Positions 1 through 12,334 are shown, counted from the stretch's first letter. The stretch: DNA of 64,000 bases from Casuarina equisetifolia (GCA_028551475.1 CM052356.1:15527884-15591883), one strand, 5' to 3'. Numbers and translations: made by a program. Notes: generated from the sequence alone by a model not told the origin.

Positions 1-2205
1 GATGACGAGTACCGCAGAAAGTTTTCTTTTCATAAAAAAATCTCTTTTACGGCAGAGTGAGCAAAAAATGTAGTTGTGTAATGGAATGTACTGATCCTAA
101 CTTGTAGTCTGTAATTACTTTTAAATCGTTAATATATTAATTACATATTCAAGTACCATCTCTTTTTGATGACTAAATAAACATTAAAAAAATTTCTTAC
201 ATACTCGTAGACTAAATTCAGAGTTTGTTGTTGAAAAGGTTAATATAGTGCAATTAGGTGATAAGAAAAAGAAATCAACCTTGTTGTTGTGAAAAGGGAA
301 AGGCAGAGCAACATTGGCCGTAATTCTGAAGGTTTGCTCACCCGCACACCTTCCTGCTTTCTTGAACCGAACGCAGCCGTTGTCGTGCCGAGGGTGTCTT
401 GATTCTTATCGGTTATTTATGAATCCCACTGACAAAACTACCGGCGACCATCGGTGGTTTTTTTTTTTTGTCTTGGATTACTTGATTGTTTGGAATTTCA
501 TTCTATCATTGAGTTTTTTTTTTTTTCTACCTATTGCTAAGGATTGTGTTAAAAATGATTGTGTCCTATTACTAACATTCGAATTGTATTTTTTTATATA
601 AATAACTAGTTTTTTTTATTAAAAAAATGACTTTTTTGAACATTAATAAATACCTAAATTTCAAGTACCACATGTTGATTTTTTATCTATTTGGTCGATT
701 TGTACTCGACTAGATATTTCTGCTCATGCTAGTCTAGATCTAATGTATAATTTAGATATAATTTAATTGAAATAAAAAATTGAGTTATCATTTTGCATTT
801 TCAATGCGTGTAAAAATCTCTTAGATTTTATAAATAATAATTTAAAGTATTAAGGAGAGGAATTTATTTTTTTATTTATATATATTTATCTTTAAAATTT
901 TATTTTCTTTAATGTTAGACTCAACATATCCTTTTGTTTTGAATAAATAACGATACTTTTTATAGGATTTTTTTTTCTAAACAAATAGATAAAAAATTAA
1001 ACTTAAATTTTTTCACAAACTTTCTAATAATACACGATTAAACATCTACATTACAATATACATTTTCATCACAATGTGAGTTTAAACATTTATATTACGG
1101 TATTACTTTATGTATGAATTTAATTTATTTAAATTCATAAGAATGTTGAGAAACATGCTTCTAATATCATATTAGATTTTATAGAGAAAAATTAATATTT
1201 AACTTAAAATCCTAAAACGCTAATAGATAAATTCATTTATTTATGAATTCTTCTTTAAGTTTTTATTGTTCCTATGTTAGGCTTTATTTTGGTTTTCTAA
1301 TTTACCAACTCCAAATAAATAATTCCATTCATTTTTGTAAACATATTTTGAACAAAATGTGAAATTCTAATGCCATCTTTGAGAAGATGCACTAACAAGC
1401 GGAAGAAAAGGTTTTTTTTAAAAAAAAAAAAGAAGAAGCCCTTGCGATTGGGCTAAACTTACTAACAAAAGTCAATTCCAAGGACCAAAATGATAAAACT
1501 AGACCATTCAAGATAGTGACTTAACCAGAAATTACCTTATTTGAAAACAAAAGGCATAATAATAATCATCCAGGCCTGCAGAAGTCAGCTTATTATTGTT
1601 TTTCTCATCTCTAAGAGGAATTAATTTATTATACGATAGAAAAAGATGCCTATTGGACTTTTATATGTATGGTTTCTTTAAATTATGAGCGAGTTGAAGA
1701 GAGCGGGTGCACGTGGAAAGCAAAGACAACTGCCTTCATATTCGTGAGAAGAAACAAAATTGTATTCATAATCCCGTTTAAGAAAACAACAATATAATTT
1801 ATCGTTCACGGAATATTATGTCAGAAGTTCTCTTATTTCATAGAAAACTATAATATAAAGCCACAAACTCAACATCACGAGAAATTATTATGGTGCTAAG
1901 ATTGTTGCGAGATTTAAAGATAAAGTTTAAGAGATATAACAGCACTTTTTGTTTTAATTTCTATGTTTAGATGCTCTAGTGTTGGATGTCGCAGTTTTTG
2001 CGAGAGAAAAAAATGGAAATCGCTTCTCTTTTGTTGGTTTTTGCAAGAAAATGATAGAGACAATCTAAATAAAAGGAAAAATAAAGCATAATTTTTAATC
2101 AATTGATGTCATTTTTATTAATTAATTTTCTGTAGATAAGATAATCGAACGCGATTAAATGGGAAGAAATGTCCTGCTTTGTCTATTAATACTCCTTTGG
2201 ACTCC
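1..2205. other. AT-rich intergenic region, no gene recognised
   Basis: The region is very AT-rich, with many A and T runs and stop codons in all frames. The only longer open frame (near 314-601) begins at a TTG codon and encodes a low-complexity, phenylalanine-rich string, so I do not regard it as a gene. The right end probably holds distal promoter sequence of the F-box gene. Confidence 0.6.
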
Positions 2206-2305
2206 TTATAAATGTTAAGCCTTACACCATCCATCAGATCCATGCTGTTCTCGTACTAACCAGAAGGCGACGATAGTTAATCCAACGAAACCCTTTTTTT
2301 GCCGC

Positions 2306-2311
2306 TATAAA
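2306..2311 (+). promoter_or_regulatory. candidate TATA box of the F-box gene
   Basis: TATAAA followed by GA lies about 170 bases before the F-box start codon, in a plausible place for a core promoter. A second TATAAAT at 2207-2213 is an alternative. Assignment rests on motif and position only. Confidence 0.35.
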
Positions 2312-2476
2312 GAGACAAGATGACAAGGCGCGTTAAAAAATCTAATCAGTGACAACGTTCCAACCGCTGCAATTGCGAGTCAACGTCTTCTTCTATAAGT
2401 TTCCACCGTCGGCACCGGACGGGATTATCATAACACTCTGGGTTCTCTCATCCTCTGGGATTAGACCATCCTTCAG

Positions 2477-3622
2477 ATGAAGAATTCCCGGAAGACTAAT
2501 GACAAATCCCGACCGATCACCGTCAAGGATGAGGCTAAGAGCTATTCCCAGGCAATGGATCCGAGAATCTGGAGCAGGATGCCGGCGGAACTCCTCGAGC
2601 AAATCCTCTCGTTTCTACCTCTCAAGACTTTGTTGAACCTCCGATCAACGAGCAAGCATTTCGAGTCTCTTGTATTCTCTCCGCCGTTCGTGTCCAAACA
2701 CTCGTCGGATTCTTCGCCTTTCTCTTCGTTTCTTTTGCCGAACCACCCTCAGTGTTACCACGACATCCCTCTGTATGACTCTGCGCTTGGGACCTGGCGC
2801 AAATTGGCTCTCCCGCTCTCTGATTTGTTACCCTGCAAAACAAAGTGTTTCTCTCTGCTTTCCACCTCTGATGGACTCTTTTGCTTCTCTCTTCCCAGTT
2901 CATCCTCCTTTCTTGTCCGCAACCTCTTGGCAAGAACTTCAAGACTCATCAAGTTCCCGAGTTTCCCTTTTGTTTTCGAGCTTTTCACTCTTGTTCGTAC
3001 CCATGTTGGGTACAAGCTCTTCCTGATCTGTACTGGGTCCTCTCCGACTTCCGTTTTTGTTTACGATTCGGGTGCCCTCTCCTGGCGACAATACGACAGT
3101 TTGGATCCGGTCATGATCGACAATCATCACCAGAAGGGTGTCTACTTCGAAGGGCGCTTGTACTTCACAACCCCAGAGCCATTTTCAATAGTGAGCTTTG
3201 ATCTGGAGAGTGGAAAATGGGAGAGACCCGGGACCGAGTCGCCGGCCGGGGTCACATTTGTCCGGCTGGTGAGTGGCGAAGGGAAATTGTATATGATCGG
3301 CGGAGTTGGGTTAGACGGGATTTCTAGGAGCATGAATTTATGGGAATTGGATGAAGCAAGAAACTGGGCGTCGGTGGGGAGCTTGCCGGAGTTGATGTGC
3401 AGGAAATTCGTATCGGTTTGCTACCACAACTACGAGCATGTTTATTGCTTCTGGCATCAGGGGATGATCTGCGTTTGCTGCTCTACATGGCCGGAGATTC
3501 TTTATTACAAGGTGTCAAGGCGGACATGGCATTGGCTGCCGAGGTGTCCGTACTTTCCGGACGAATGGAGCTGTGGGATCAAGTGGTTTTCGTTTGTTCC
3601 AGAGCTGTATGCCCCGGTTTAA
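2477..3622 (+). CDS. F-box/kelch-repeat protein (At5g43190-like)
   Basis: This is a single uninterrupted 381-codon frame. Residues about 34-75 form an F-box (MPAELLEQILSFLPLKTLL, then SKHF), the segment that binds SKP1/ASK adaptors in SCF ubiquitin ligases. The rest resembles a galactose-oxidase/kelch beta-propeller, including a kelch-type GEGKLYMIGG stretch followed by LWELD near residue 270-295, which would present substrates. The C-terminus (WSCGIKWFSFVPEL) is typical of the plant group that includes At5g43190, from memory. The first ATG is used; a second in-frame ATG at 2555 (MDPRIW) lies just before the F-box and could be the true start, because the first 26 residues look unstructured. 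No intron is needed. Family assignment is firm; the substrate is unknown. Confidence 0.9.
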   Translation: MKNSRKTNDKSRPITVKDEAKSYSQAMDPRIWSRMPAELLEQILSFLPLKTLLNLRSTSKHFESLVFSPPFVSKHSSDSSPFSSFLLPNHPQCYHDIPLYDSALGTWRKLALPLSDLLPCKTKCFSLLSTSDGLFCFSLPSSSSFLVRNLLARTSRLIKFPSFPFVFELFTLVRTHVGYKLFLICTGSSPTSVFVYDSGALSWRQYDSLDPVMIDNHHQKGVYFEGRLYFTTPEPFSIVSFDLESGKWERPGTESPAGVTFVRLVSGEGKLYMIGGVGLDGISRSMNLWELDEARNWASVGSLPELMCRKFVSVCYHNYEHVYCFWHQGMICVCCSTWPEILYYKVSRRTWHWLPRCPYFPDEWSCGIKWFSFVPELYAPV

Positions 3623-4961
3623 GCCATTTTTCTTTCCTTGTATTTGCGTTCATGGATTGCTGCTCTGTTTGCCTGTTTTCTCTGTACATACAACACATAT
3701 CTCAGTGGAGATTTGTTTGAGATGTAATGGATTCTCGTTAACAGAAAATGAAATTTCTGTAAAGGCAATATCGTGATAACGAATCATGTCACGATCAAAA
3801 TAAGTGATCAGCCGTCAATCGAATCATATCTCTTCTACCTGCTCAACTGATACTAGGCCCTAAAGTCTTGAATCCTTACTGGAATCTCTCTCGATTTCTA
3901 TACTTCTTCCCAGAAGGAATTCAAAGTTGAATAATTACTCGGCCCCTCTCCTCTTTCCTTTTTCTAACTTGTATGTGAAATAAAAAAAAAAATTAAAAAA
4001 ATTAAAAAAGATGGCCTCGGTAAAGGTAATAATTGCATGTGATGGAGGTCGTATGAAAGTGAACTACAATATGATAAGTTGAACAAATCTAACAAAGGAA
4101 GCACGTTGGCTACAGTTCTCCCAGTCTAGGTCTCAACTCCCCAAGAAATGTGGCTCTATAAAAATTGGTCGTGTCCCCATCAACCTAATCGCAACCGGAG
4201 GACTTTTGAGGCTATTCAAGAGATAGTTCTACCTTGCCTCTTGAAAGGAGACGTATTATTTTGCGTAAATCTTACGTGATTATGATATTTAAAATGGAAT
4301 ATATATGTATTCTTTTTAAAGAATAATATTAAAAGTCAAACAAAAAGGAAGTAAACACTTTAATCTCTCACAAAACCCACAAATTCTTAAACAGAAGCCT
4401 AATCCCGCCGGTTTACCAGAAATTTGAAGAAGAAAAAAAACAAAAGAAGGATGCTGATAATCAGTCATTGGAATTGACGAAGACCCATCTGCTAAGGAAT
4501 CGTGCCGTCTTGGTTAGAGCACCTGGCTCGGGCGGCAGCAAGCCCCATGCAACCGGCCCCGTAAAATAGCGCCACCAAATACTTTGGAGCCGCATCCAGA
4601 TCAATATAACGACAAACATAACTGTAATACCACCACGGGACTCCTAAATTCTCTCGTCTTATCTGGGGGAGAGACTTTATCGGAAAACTCTGTCCAAGGA
4701 AAAGAGAACAACAAGAACTAAGGTGGGAAATTTAGATATCTGCACGACTGGTCCGAAAGAATTACAAATGTTCTACAACAAGTAATTGAATTGCTTGGTA
4801 AGGCAGAGTCTCAAGCATCCAATTAATAAATCAAAAATTACAAGCATCGGGAAAGCATAGACAAACAGCTGGGTTTTCTCATTCCCAGACATGTGAACAG
4901 AACTAGCTGTGTGAAATGGATGAAATTGCATTATCCCTACGGCAGATAAATATACCAGTTT
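3623..4961. other. intergenic, convergent 3' ends of F-box gene and VDAC
   Basis: This interval lies between the stop codons of two convergently transcribed genes and should hold both 3' UTRs. Most is AT-rich. A GC-richer pocket at about 4490-4610 stands out and is treated as a separate finding. No complete gene was recognised. Confidence 0.5.
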
Positions 4962-7728
4962 TCAAGGCTTCAGAGAGAGTGCTAACCCAAACTTGGGATT
5001 TTTCTCCAAGGTCTTGGTGTCGAAGGCTCCAGAAATTGTCAGGAAGGACTTGGGGATAAGTTCGTGCTGTAAAAGGGCCCCAAGGTTTCCATGGTTGTTG
5101 AGCTTCGCCTTCACAACTGTGTGAGGATCAACCACATACGAACATCCAACTGTTAAAGTGTTCTCATTTGTGGAGAACCTTTTACTCACCTCCCCCACAA
5201 CAGCCCCTCCATTTAGCTGACTCAATTGGTGCAAGTATGACACTCTTAGGGAGTCTCCTTTGTCAGCCCTACAAAAGGATGTGAGAGCAATTAGCTACAA
5301 AACCATAAAACCTGACTTGTTCGAGTTGTGCCCCAATATAATTTACATTTGATACACAAGTGTAAGTGAACACTGTTTACTTTCACTGTACCAAAACACA
5401 ATCCCCAGCTTTCTTTCGGGGATATTTTCAACTTCTAAAAATGATTAAAAAGAAAAAGATCTGAATATAATTGTTTTCAAATTAGTCTCTTCAATCAAAT
5501 AAGAATACAGAAGATACAAAATTGTTAGAAGAGAAAACTTGAGGATACATCTAAGGGTTAACTGATTTTGGAAACTTTTGCGTTAACTACCTCACGGAAG
5601 GGACAATACTTAGCATCCATCTGGCTCATTTACAGAGGGAACTTACAGAATTACTGAAGCACTGGAATCTGGCTTTGTCAGGCTTACACCTGCATTGTAC
5701 TTGGCAAAGTTGCCAGAAGCTGTTAAGTAGCTAGCTTCTGCTCCAAAGGCAATGCTAGGGGTACCAATGGTTGCCGAGAAGTCAGCAGAAGGGGATTGGT
5801 TCAGACCAACAGCCGTAGTGAAAGTTGCATGTTCATGGAGATACTGCACCTCCAGCTGCAACAGAAAGAATCTATAGCTAAATAATCTATACAAGTTTCA
5901 GCAATATCTGACTTAGATCCGCTGCATGTGCCAGGAGAATTGGTACCTTGCCAGAATTGTAATCAGGTAGTTTTAATGAAGCAACAGTTTTTGCAGATGG
6001 AAAGATATCTGATACAGTTAAGGTCGTCCAGACCTGCTTAAAAATGAGACTTTTTGTCAGAAAGAACAAACATTGTAATTCAAATTTTGAAAAGATAAAG
6101 ACCAGCAAGAAGCTACATTTGACTCTGTGTCAACTTTAACATCAAGTACAGCATTCTTGTGTTTGTATACTGCTGCCACATCACCAGCAGAGAGACCTCC
6201 CTTCTTTGCCACTGTTGAACTTAGGGCCTGAAATTAAAGAAAGAAGATAATAACTCTCAATTGGCTTTAAAAAATAAAAAAGAGGTGCTTTTAGAAAATA
6301 AAGCATTCACAGTATGACTCTAGTTAGTTGCTCCCAGACAAACCCTCATATAACATGTGTGTATATAAGTGCTACCCTAGACGATAGAGTGGCTATTCCC
6401 CAGAATAAGGTGATCCTTTCGTTAGCAACCTGGGATAAAGTCATCTCTCACACAATCTGGAGCTAGAAAACTAACACACAGCATAGAAGCAACAACCTTG
6501 CAAATCGCCACTAGTCAGGCCTACCTCTTAGGCTCCTTCAGGCAATACACTTCCAACTAGGCACTAACAAGACAAGCCTCCTCCAAAAGGTGATTTGGGT
6601 ATAAACTGACTAAAATATGACATTTGGGTGTGAGATATTTAACAAGAGTTGATTTTGGACAGGTAATTTCCAGAAACCAGCCAATAATGATCTTAGAAAC
6701 GTCAAATGGAATCACTCCTCTTCTCAATAAGCAGTTTAGTTTACTGAACCCTTTCGTTGTTTCCGGATAACATATATTTCCTACACTATAAGATTGATAA
6801 AACCAAAATCAAAGTGAGTAGCACAGCAATTTCTTTGTCATGTAATTGACACAATTTAGCAGTATGTTATTATATTTCCCTTCTGTTCCACACAAACAGC
6901 AGAATCTAAGATGAATCCCACTGCTTGTTGGAGACCTAATCATGAACTTCACGAAATCCAACCTATGGCTACCACATCCTTCACTGCTATGCTTCTCAAA
7001 AATCATGTGGACGGAAGCAGAAGTGAGCCAATAACTTAACTCAATAGTCAATCATCAACTTAAGTCTGTTAACAAAGCCTAGCTTACCTAGTAGGTCTTG
7101 AGCACTCAAATTTTATCCGTTCTATTATAAGTAGAGCCATACGAATATACAAAGCTTGGGGCGGCGGTGGCCGTTGGTGTATGCAATTTTTCCCCCTTAA
7201 AGTTTCTTAAAAAACTTAAGATATAAGATTTACCAAACAATAAGCTTAATAAAAGCACTAAGTCGGGGAAACACACAGCTGATAGATCAAGCGGAACAAT
7301 ATTGCACAAATACGGTAACAGCAATGGGACTATACACAAAATCCCATATTTTTAACTGGAAAACATTTAAAAGCACTCAAATGACACACAAGAATTTCCA
7401 CAACAAAGCGAAAAAATTCACAGCGACCAAGAACAACAGACACAAACACACTGAGGGAGAGGTTATTGAAGATGGAATTGAAAGGAACAGAGGAGCAAGG
7501 GACCATACCACTCCCGTGTCAGATTCCGTGCTGATGGTGAACCTGTGGTCGCAACCGTAGTCCTTGTTAAGCAAGTCTGCAAATGAAAGCAAATATCAGA
7601 GCTCGTAAACGCCATTGATTTGGAAAAGAAAAGCCAGAAAACTCAGCGCGCGCGAGCGTGTGAGAGAGAGATTAACCTCTTGCTTTCTTCCCAATTTCGG
7701 AGAAGAGCGCTGGACCTTTGGTCACCAT
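4962..7728 (-). CDS. VDAC: mitochondrial outer-membrane porin, VDAC
   Basis: Six coding exons, read right to left: 7677-7728, 7509-7576, 6117-6227, 5947-6033, 5647-5855 and 4962-5268. All introns are GT..AG and the joined frame gives 277 residues, the usual length of plant VDACs (about 276). The start MVTKGPALFSEIGKKARDLL and the end (FGLALSLKP) are characteristic. Residues about 220-242 fit the eukaryotic porin signature (Y-x2-D-P-x-T-x3-A-K-L-N-N). VDACs form a 19-stranded beta-barrel with an N-terminal helix in the mitochondrial outer membrane and pass ATP, ADP and other small metabolites. Intron 2 is long (6228-7508, about 1.28 kb), and the open frames inside it are not genes. The first exon encodes only 17 residues and was found by matching the conserved N-terminus and a GT donor. 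The paralogue class cannot be decided without alignment. Confidence 0.95.
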
Positions 7729-7943
7729 ATTTGCATAGACAGATAAGCTTGACGGAGACGAAGGAAATGGAGGGTTTTGGATGCCTGGGGAAAGCTGGGG
7801 TTTATGTAAACCCTCTATTTAAGTTTGGGCTCTGGTTGGGGGGTTTAAACCGAGTTGGAGGGCTCTCTTAAAACGGCAGATCGCTTGGGATGCAAACGAC
7901 TTGATGTTCAGTCCCGTTAGAAAAAAGCCAAAAACAATGACGA

Positions 7944-8017
7944 TGCTCTCGTTGAGAGTCGAACTCAAGACCTCCCGCTTACTAAACGGGTGCTCTAACC
8001 AACTGAGCTACGAGAGC
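7944..8017 (-). tRNA. tRNA-Thr (anticodon AGU)
   Basis: On the minus strand the 7-bp acceptor stem GCTCTCG pairs with CGAGAGC, followed by discriminator A at 7944. The D-arm carries AGTTGGTTAGAGC, the anticodon stem CCCGT/GCGGG encloses the loop TTAGTAA (anticodon AGT in DNA), and the T-arm has TTCGACTC. It has no intron. A T-rich pol III terminator follows (a run of five T near 7935, then six). It sits in the short gap upstream of VDAC and is an ordinary nuclear tRNA gene. Confidence 0.95.
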
Positions 8018-10170
8018 TATTTGGTCAGGGACTCGATTCATACTATAAGAAAAACTAAATACATATCAGGTGTCCTCTCAACTTCTTAGTGCAAAATCAT
8101 GAGGCTGCGGGTGACATTGGATAGGACGTCTAGTGCTTGGTCAAAATTTACAAAAGTTGGGTTGAGAAGGAGATACATTCCTTTGTTTGATGATAGATCA
8201 CCCCAGCGAATTCGTTGTATTTAGATTGTGTTCAGGCTGTTTAGTCAACATATTAATCTTGTTTCTATTTTATATGATTAGCTAATCTTTTTTTTAATGA
8301 TTAGTTTTAGAGTAAGAAGTATAGTAATTTTTAACATGATATTGAAATTCAAGTTTAACTATGTAATATTATTCAGCACTAAATTTCCACCATCTCTCTC
8401 TAATCCACCGTTTTTATCTTACCAGTTGTAATTTAGTCAATAAATAAAAAGTATTTTTTTTCTACTAGTATCTTGAATATAATGCTCTTTTTGCTTGTTT
8501 AAATAACTCTACTAAAATTTAACGAGAGAAATATAAAAACTTAACAGAAAACTGCTTACAAAGAAATGGTTGATCCGCTTAAAATCTTAAAAGTATTAAA
8601 TAGAAGAATTTATTTTTTTCATAAATTATTCTTTAGCAAAGTATTTTAAGAAAAATAAAATAAGAAATTGATATTTTCTAACTTCCAAAATGGAACACTT
8701 GAGCTGGCCAAATGCAATGGCCTTGAAAGGCGGCATAGCTGTTTTCACATGGTGGAACACGTTCGTCTGTTTCCTCCGTGATGGATGAGAGCCACTTAAG
8801 TACCCGAATTTTAACAGCGACTTCGAACCAAATCACATTGGCCACGAGAAAACGAGGTAGGTCTATCTAAGCTGTCGGGGTCGGAAGCTCCGATTTAGCT
8901 TTAGGGGCACTACAATATGCTCGTGTCATTTTTCAGATTTGAAGTTTGAATTCCAAGCTGGTAAGGACCTTGGAGATTAGTCTTGAGGGATGTTTTCTAG
9001 AAGGGACAAAAGTTCCGTCCATAATTAAGCGTCTACACGTGTGCCTTACTGTACTAAAGACAGACCGTTTAAAAAAGGCATCGATCCTTTGTTTGGTCTA
9101 AGTGTCCATTATGAGTACTGTACGTCTTGTTTTCCCACTATTTTACGTCCTTGAATCTTCCAAAGTGGACGGGTAATTAATCTTATTTATTCACTAGTTT
9201 ATGAGTTTTTGTACGTACTACCAACCATCCATTGGTGAGGCTCTTTTCTTTATGGGTTCGGCGAATAGCCTTCTTCGAAACTTTAAACTCCTCACTAGAC
9301 ACTACAACGTATATTTGTTGGGTAATGATTTGCTGGTTAGGATTAGCTTCACTATTCTATATGTATTGTTTTGTTTATGGCCACCTAATGCTTTACATGG
9401 AGCTAATCCTAAGCGATATTTGAGAATACCTTATACATGAATCAAAATATTCCTTTATTCTTGAAATGACTTGAAACCTAGGTTCAAGATTCAAGAGACA
9501 ACACTTTTGTGTGCAAAACCTAAAACAAAACCTGCAATCTACATTAGTCTTGTTTGAAATCTCATTTGGGGATTAAAAAAAAAAAAAAAAAAAAAATAAA
9601 AAGAATTCACTACTAAATTGAGCCACATTCGTCAACAAATTGGTTGGGTATCATTTTTTTCAACAATCAACTTCAAGAAAAAAAGTGAGTGTATTTCCAT
9701 CGTTATCAAAGACGGATGGGACAAAAAGAAAAATCTTACAATAAGATGCATCTAGGACACGACATTATAATTTTGATTTTTCTTTTATGGCTTTGCGTGA
9801 ATTGAACCAACTTTTGTCTTTTCATTACTATTCGGAGATTAAAATTTGGGAGTCTCACTTGCAGCAACGCGGGCGTGGAAGACAAGTAAAGAAGAGGCAG
9901 GCAAGTTTTTGAATCGGGCAACGCCGCGGATGATGTCATATGGTTGAAAGGGCGGGTTAGACTCGCGTCCCGCGATTTTGAATTCTCATCCCGTTCAAAC
10001 CAAACCCACCGAGAATGGTAACCGCAGCGGAAGAACCCCCGCGTAATGATTTCGCTGAACCCCCGTTGCTTTACGTACCCTGAAAGAAGAAACTCGTTTA
10101 TTTCGTTTATTTTAGAAGCATTTTCCCTTCAAAAGTGGTTGTATGATCACCTGCACCGGGCGTGGTATGA
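8018..10170. other. intergenic region, no gene recognised
   Basis: AT-rich DNA with a 22-base poly(A) run near 9575. Short open frames at 9201-9440 and 9736-9939 have no recognisable domain. A block at 8332-8355 resembles the dispersed 'aacatgatattraa' repeat noted elsewhere. Confidence 0.5.
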
Positions 10171-10382
10171 CCTGTATTGATTCAAACCATGTGCACGACA
10201 ATCAAAATGGAATGCCTTGAAACGTGGCAATGTTGCTATTGCTTTGGAGACTGCCTAAGCGTGGTACGGTTAGTGCTAAACCCCTGCTTAGGGTCGAAAA
10301 TCAAATACTCGGTCTTAAAACCCCCTAAAAACTCTTTCTCGTGGAGCGAACCTTCTATGCACGCGTTTAAAGAGACCATTCG

Positions 10383-10434
10383 CACGTGCTCGGTCCACTA
10401 GGGATTTGGTAAGGCGTGTAACTTTGCACGTGTC
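10383..10434 (+). promoter_or_regulatory. two G-box/ABRE motifs upstream of the ARM gene
   Basis: CACGTG occurs at 10383-10388 and again at 10427-10432, where it extends to the ABRE-like CACGTGTC. Such palindromes bind plant bZIP and bHLH factors linked to light and abscisic acid responses. They lie 300-350 bases before the ARM start codon, just upstream of the pyrimidine tract. Function is inferred from motif and position. Confidence 0.4.
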
Positions 10435-10465
10435 GGCTCAAGGCCCGACGCTTAAGTCCAGGTAT

Positions 10466-10576
10466 GCTCTCTTTCTCTCTCTCTCTCTCTCCATATAACT
10501 CCCTTATATCTTCCCCTCTCCTCCGTCGTCCTTCTCCCCCTCTCTCTTTATCTCTCTCTCTCTCTCTCTCTCTCTT
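10466..10576 (+). repeat. CT-rich tract in the ARM gene leader
   Basis: Interrupted (CT)n runs at about 10470-10491 and 10547-10576 with other pyrimidine-rich sequence between. Tracts like this (Y patches, GA/CT microsatellites) are common near transcription starts and in 5' leaders of plant genes. Confidence 0.8.
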
Positions 10577-10734
10577 CCTCTACGTTTATCCGTCTTGCGT
10601 TCCGGGCCAGAGCACAACCCCAGGAAGCTCATTCTGGATCCTTGCCATCGAATTCGATATCTGCTGTAAATTGAACAAAGCGATTCGCGGCCCGCGGAGC
10701 TTTGATGCTGTAAGAGTGGTGGGAAATTCTAGCC

Positions 10735-12129
10735 ATGGAGGGGGAGAATGGGGAGAAATACACATACATGGGGCGGAACTTTAGTGATCTGAGTATCAAC
10801 GACGACTCCTCAGCCTTCAGCGACTGTGGTAGCGACAGATCCGGCGAGTTTCCGACCACTTCATCGGAGAGTCGGCGACTCATCATAGCCTGCGCAGCTG
10901 AAAACTCGGACGAGCTGATCCGTCAACTCGTCTCGGCGCTAGAGTCCTGTTCTATTGAGGAGCAAAAGCAAGCGGCCATGGAGATCAGACTACTCGCCAA
11001 AAATAAGCCTGAAAACAGGCTCAAAATTGCCAAAGCCGGTGCGGTCAAGCCTTTGATTTCGTTGGTGTCTTCCGGTGATCCACAGCTCCAAGAAAACGGC
11101 GTCACGGCGATATTGAATCTCTCGCTGTGCGACGAGAACAAGGAGCACATAGCTTCATCGGGAGCAATTAAGCCTCTAGTTCGAGCCCTGAGGACGGGAA
11201 CTCCCACGGCGAAAGAGAACGCAGCGTGTGCTCTGCTGCGGCTCTCGCAATTGGAGGAAAGCAAGATCGCAATCGGACGGTCGGGGGCAATACCGCTCTT
11301 GGTGAACCTTCTGGAGAAGGGAGGTATCCGAGGGAAAAAGGACGCCTCAACTGCTCTGTACTCACTGTGTTCTTCAAAGGAGAACAAGATCAGGGCCGTC
11401 CAGGCGGGGATCATGAAGCCGCTGGTGGAACTAATGGCCGATTTTGGGTCGAACATGGTGGACAAATCAGCATATGTGCTGAGCCTGCTGGTATCGGTGC
11501 CGGATGCGAGGGCAGCGTTGGTGGACGAAGGGGGTATTCCGGTGCTGGTTGAGATTATCGAGGTGGGTTCGCAGAGGCAGAAGGAGATCGCGGTGGCCAT
11601 CTTGCTTCAGATTTGCGAGGACAGCGTGGCCTACCGCACCATGGTAGCCCGCGAAGGAGCGATACCTCCCTTGGTGGCTCTGTCTCAGTCCGGCACCAAT
11701 CGCGCCAAGGAAAAGGTAAGAATACGCAAAACTCCGGGTGGTGGGGGGAAGGCGACTGACGTGGCACGGCTGTTTGTGGTAATTCCAGATCACGATGGAA
11801 GAGATCGCAGTGTGGCCACGTCAGTCTCGTCTCGCGGAGACCAATGGAGGGTTTTGAGTATGACGTTTTCAGTGTTTATTAATATTCCTTTCTGCGCAAG
11901 AATTCTAGTTTTTATGAGGGTCGTCTGGGCAGAAACGTCTTTATAGCTCGTATATAAAGAAAAAAAATAGTTATGATTATTCCATTTTATATTGTGGCGT
12001 CTCTGATGGCGGAGTGGTTTTTTGTCGTTGTGTGTCGGTTTATGGAAACAGGCGGAGGCATTGATAGAGCTTCTACGGCAACCCAGATCCGGTAACGTCG
12101 CTGCCAGAGCGTCAGAGGTGTCAGTATGA
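10735..12129 (+). CDS. armadillo-repeat protein (At3g01400 / U-box protein 4-like, without U-box)
   Basis: Two exons, 10735-11715 and 12052-12129, encode 352 residues. The donor is AAG|GTAAGA and the acceptor ACAG|GCGGAG, both in phase 0. Reading straight through the intron would give an unrelated tail, whereas splicing gives the family-typical ending AEALIELLRQPRSGN. After a Ser/Asp-rich stretch of about 60 residues come roughly six ARM repeats, visible as recurrent 'G(A/I)(I/V)KPLV.L' and 'A..AL..L' patterns. No U-box is present, so it is probably a scaffold rather than a ubiquitin ligase, although similar proteins are often named 'U-box domain-containing protein 4-like'. The partner is unknown. 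A 106-codon upstream ATG frame overlaps the start (see findings). Confidence 0.92.
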
Positions 12130-12334
12130 TAATGTACCCCCCACCCGTGCTTGCGCGAGTTGCCAGGAATCCTCGCCCCATTGCCAACGGTGATAGCGTG
12201 AAAAGGAAAAGAAAAATGTAAATATCTATGTAGGGAGTTTGTAGAGTTTGTGATCTGAGCTTGTTTTGCCTTTGAGTGGATAATCTATTCTTACCGGTTG
12301 CCTTTGTACCTGATCGCATTAATCTGTTATCAAA

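Noticed and set aside
314-601. 95-codon plus-strand frame near the left edge
   Set aside because: It starts at TTG, is low-complexity and Phe-rich because of T runs, and has no domain.
4510-4560. tRNA-like string 'tggttagagcacctggctc'
   Set aside because: It has an A-box-like segment but no T-arm (GTTCGA-type B box), no paired acceptor stem and no terminator in place.
7106-7592. Several frames of 70-80 codons around VDAC intron 2 and exon 2
   Set aside because: They lie in the intron or in wrong frames of exon 2; the spliced VDAC accounts for the coding signal.
10923-11600. 225-codon minus-strand open frame inside the ARM-repeat gene
   Set aside because: It is the mirror of the ARM coding strand (regular repeats leave the antisense frame open), has no domain of its own and no ATG-supported gene structure.
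11716-11946. Read-through extension of the ARM frame beyond 11715
   Set aside because: The extension begins exactly at a GTAAGA donor, loses family similarity at once, and the true C-terminus is found after the acceptor at 12051.
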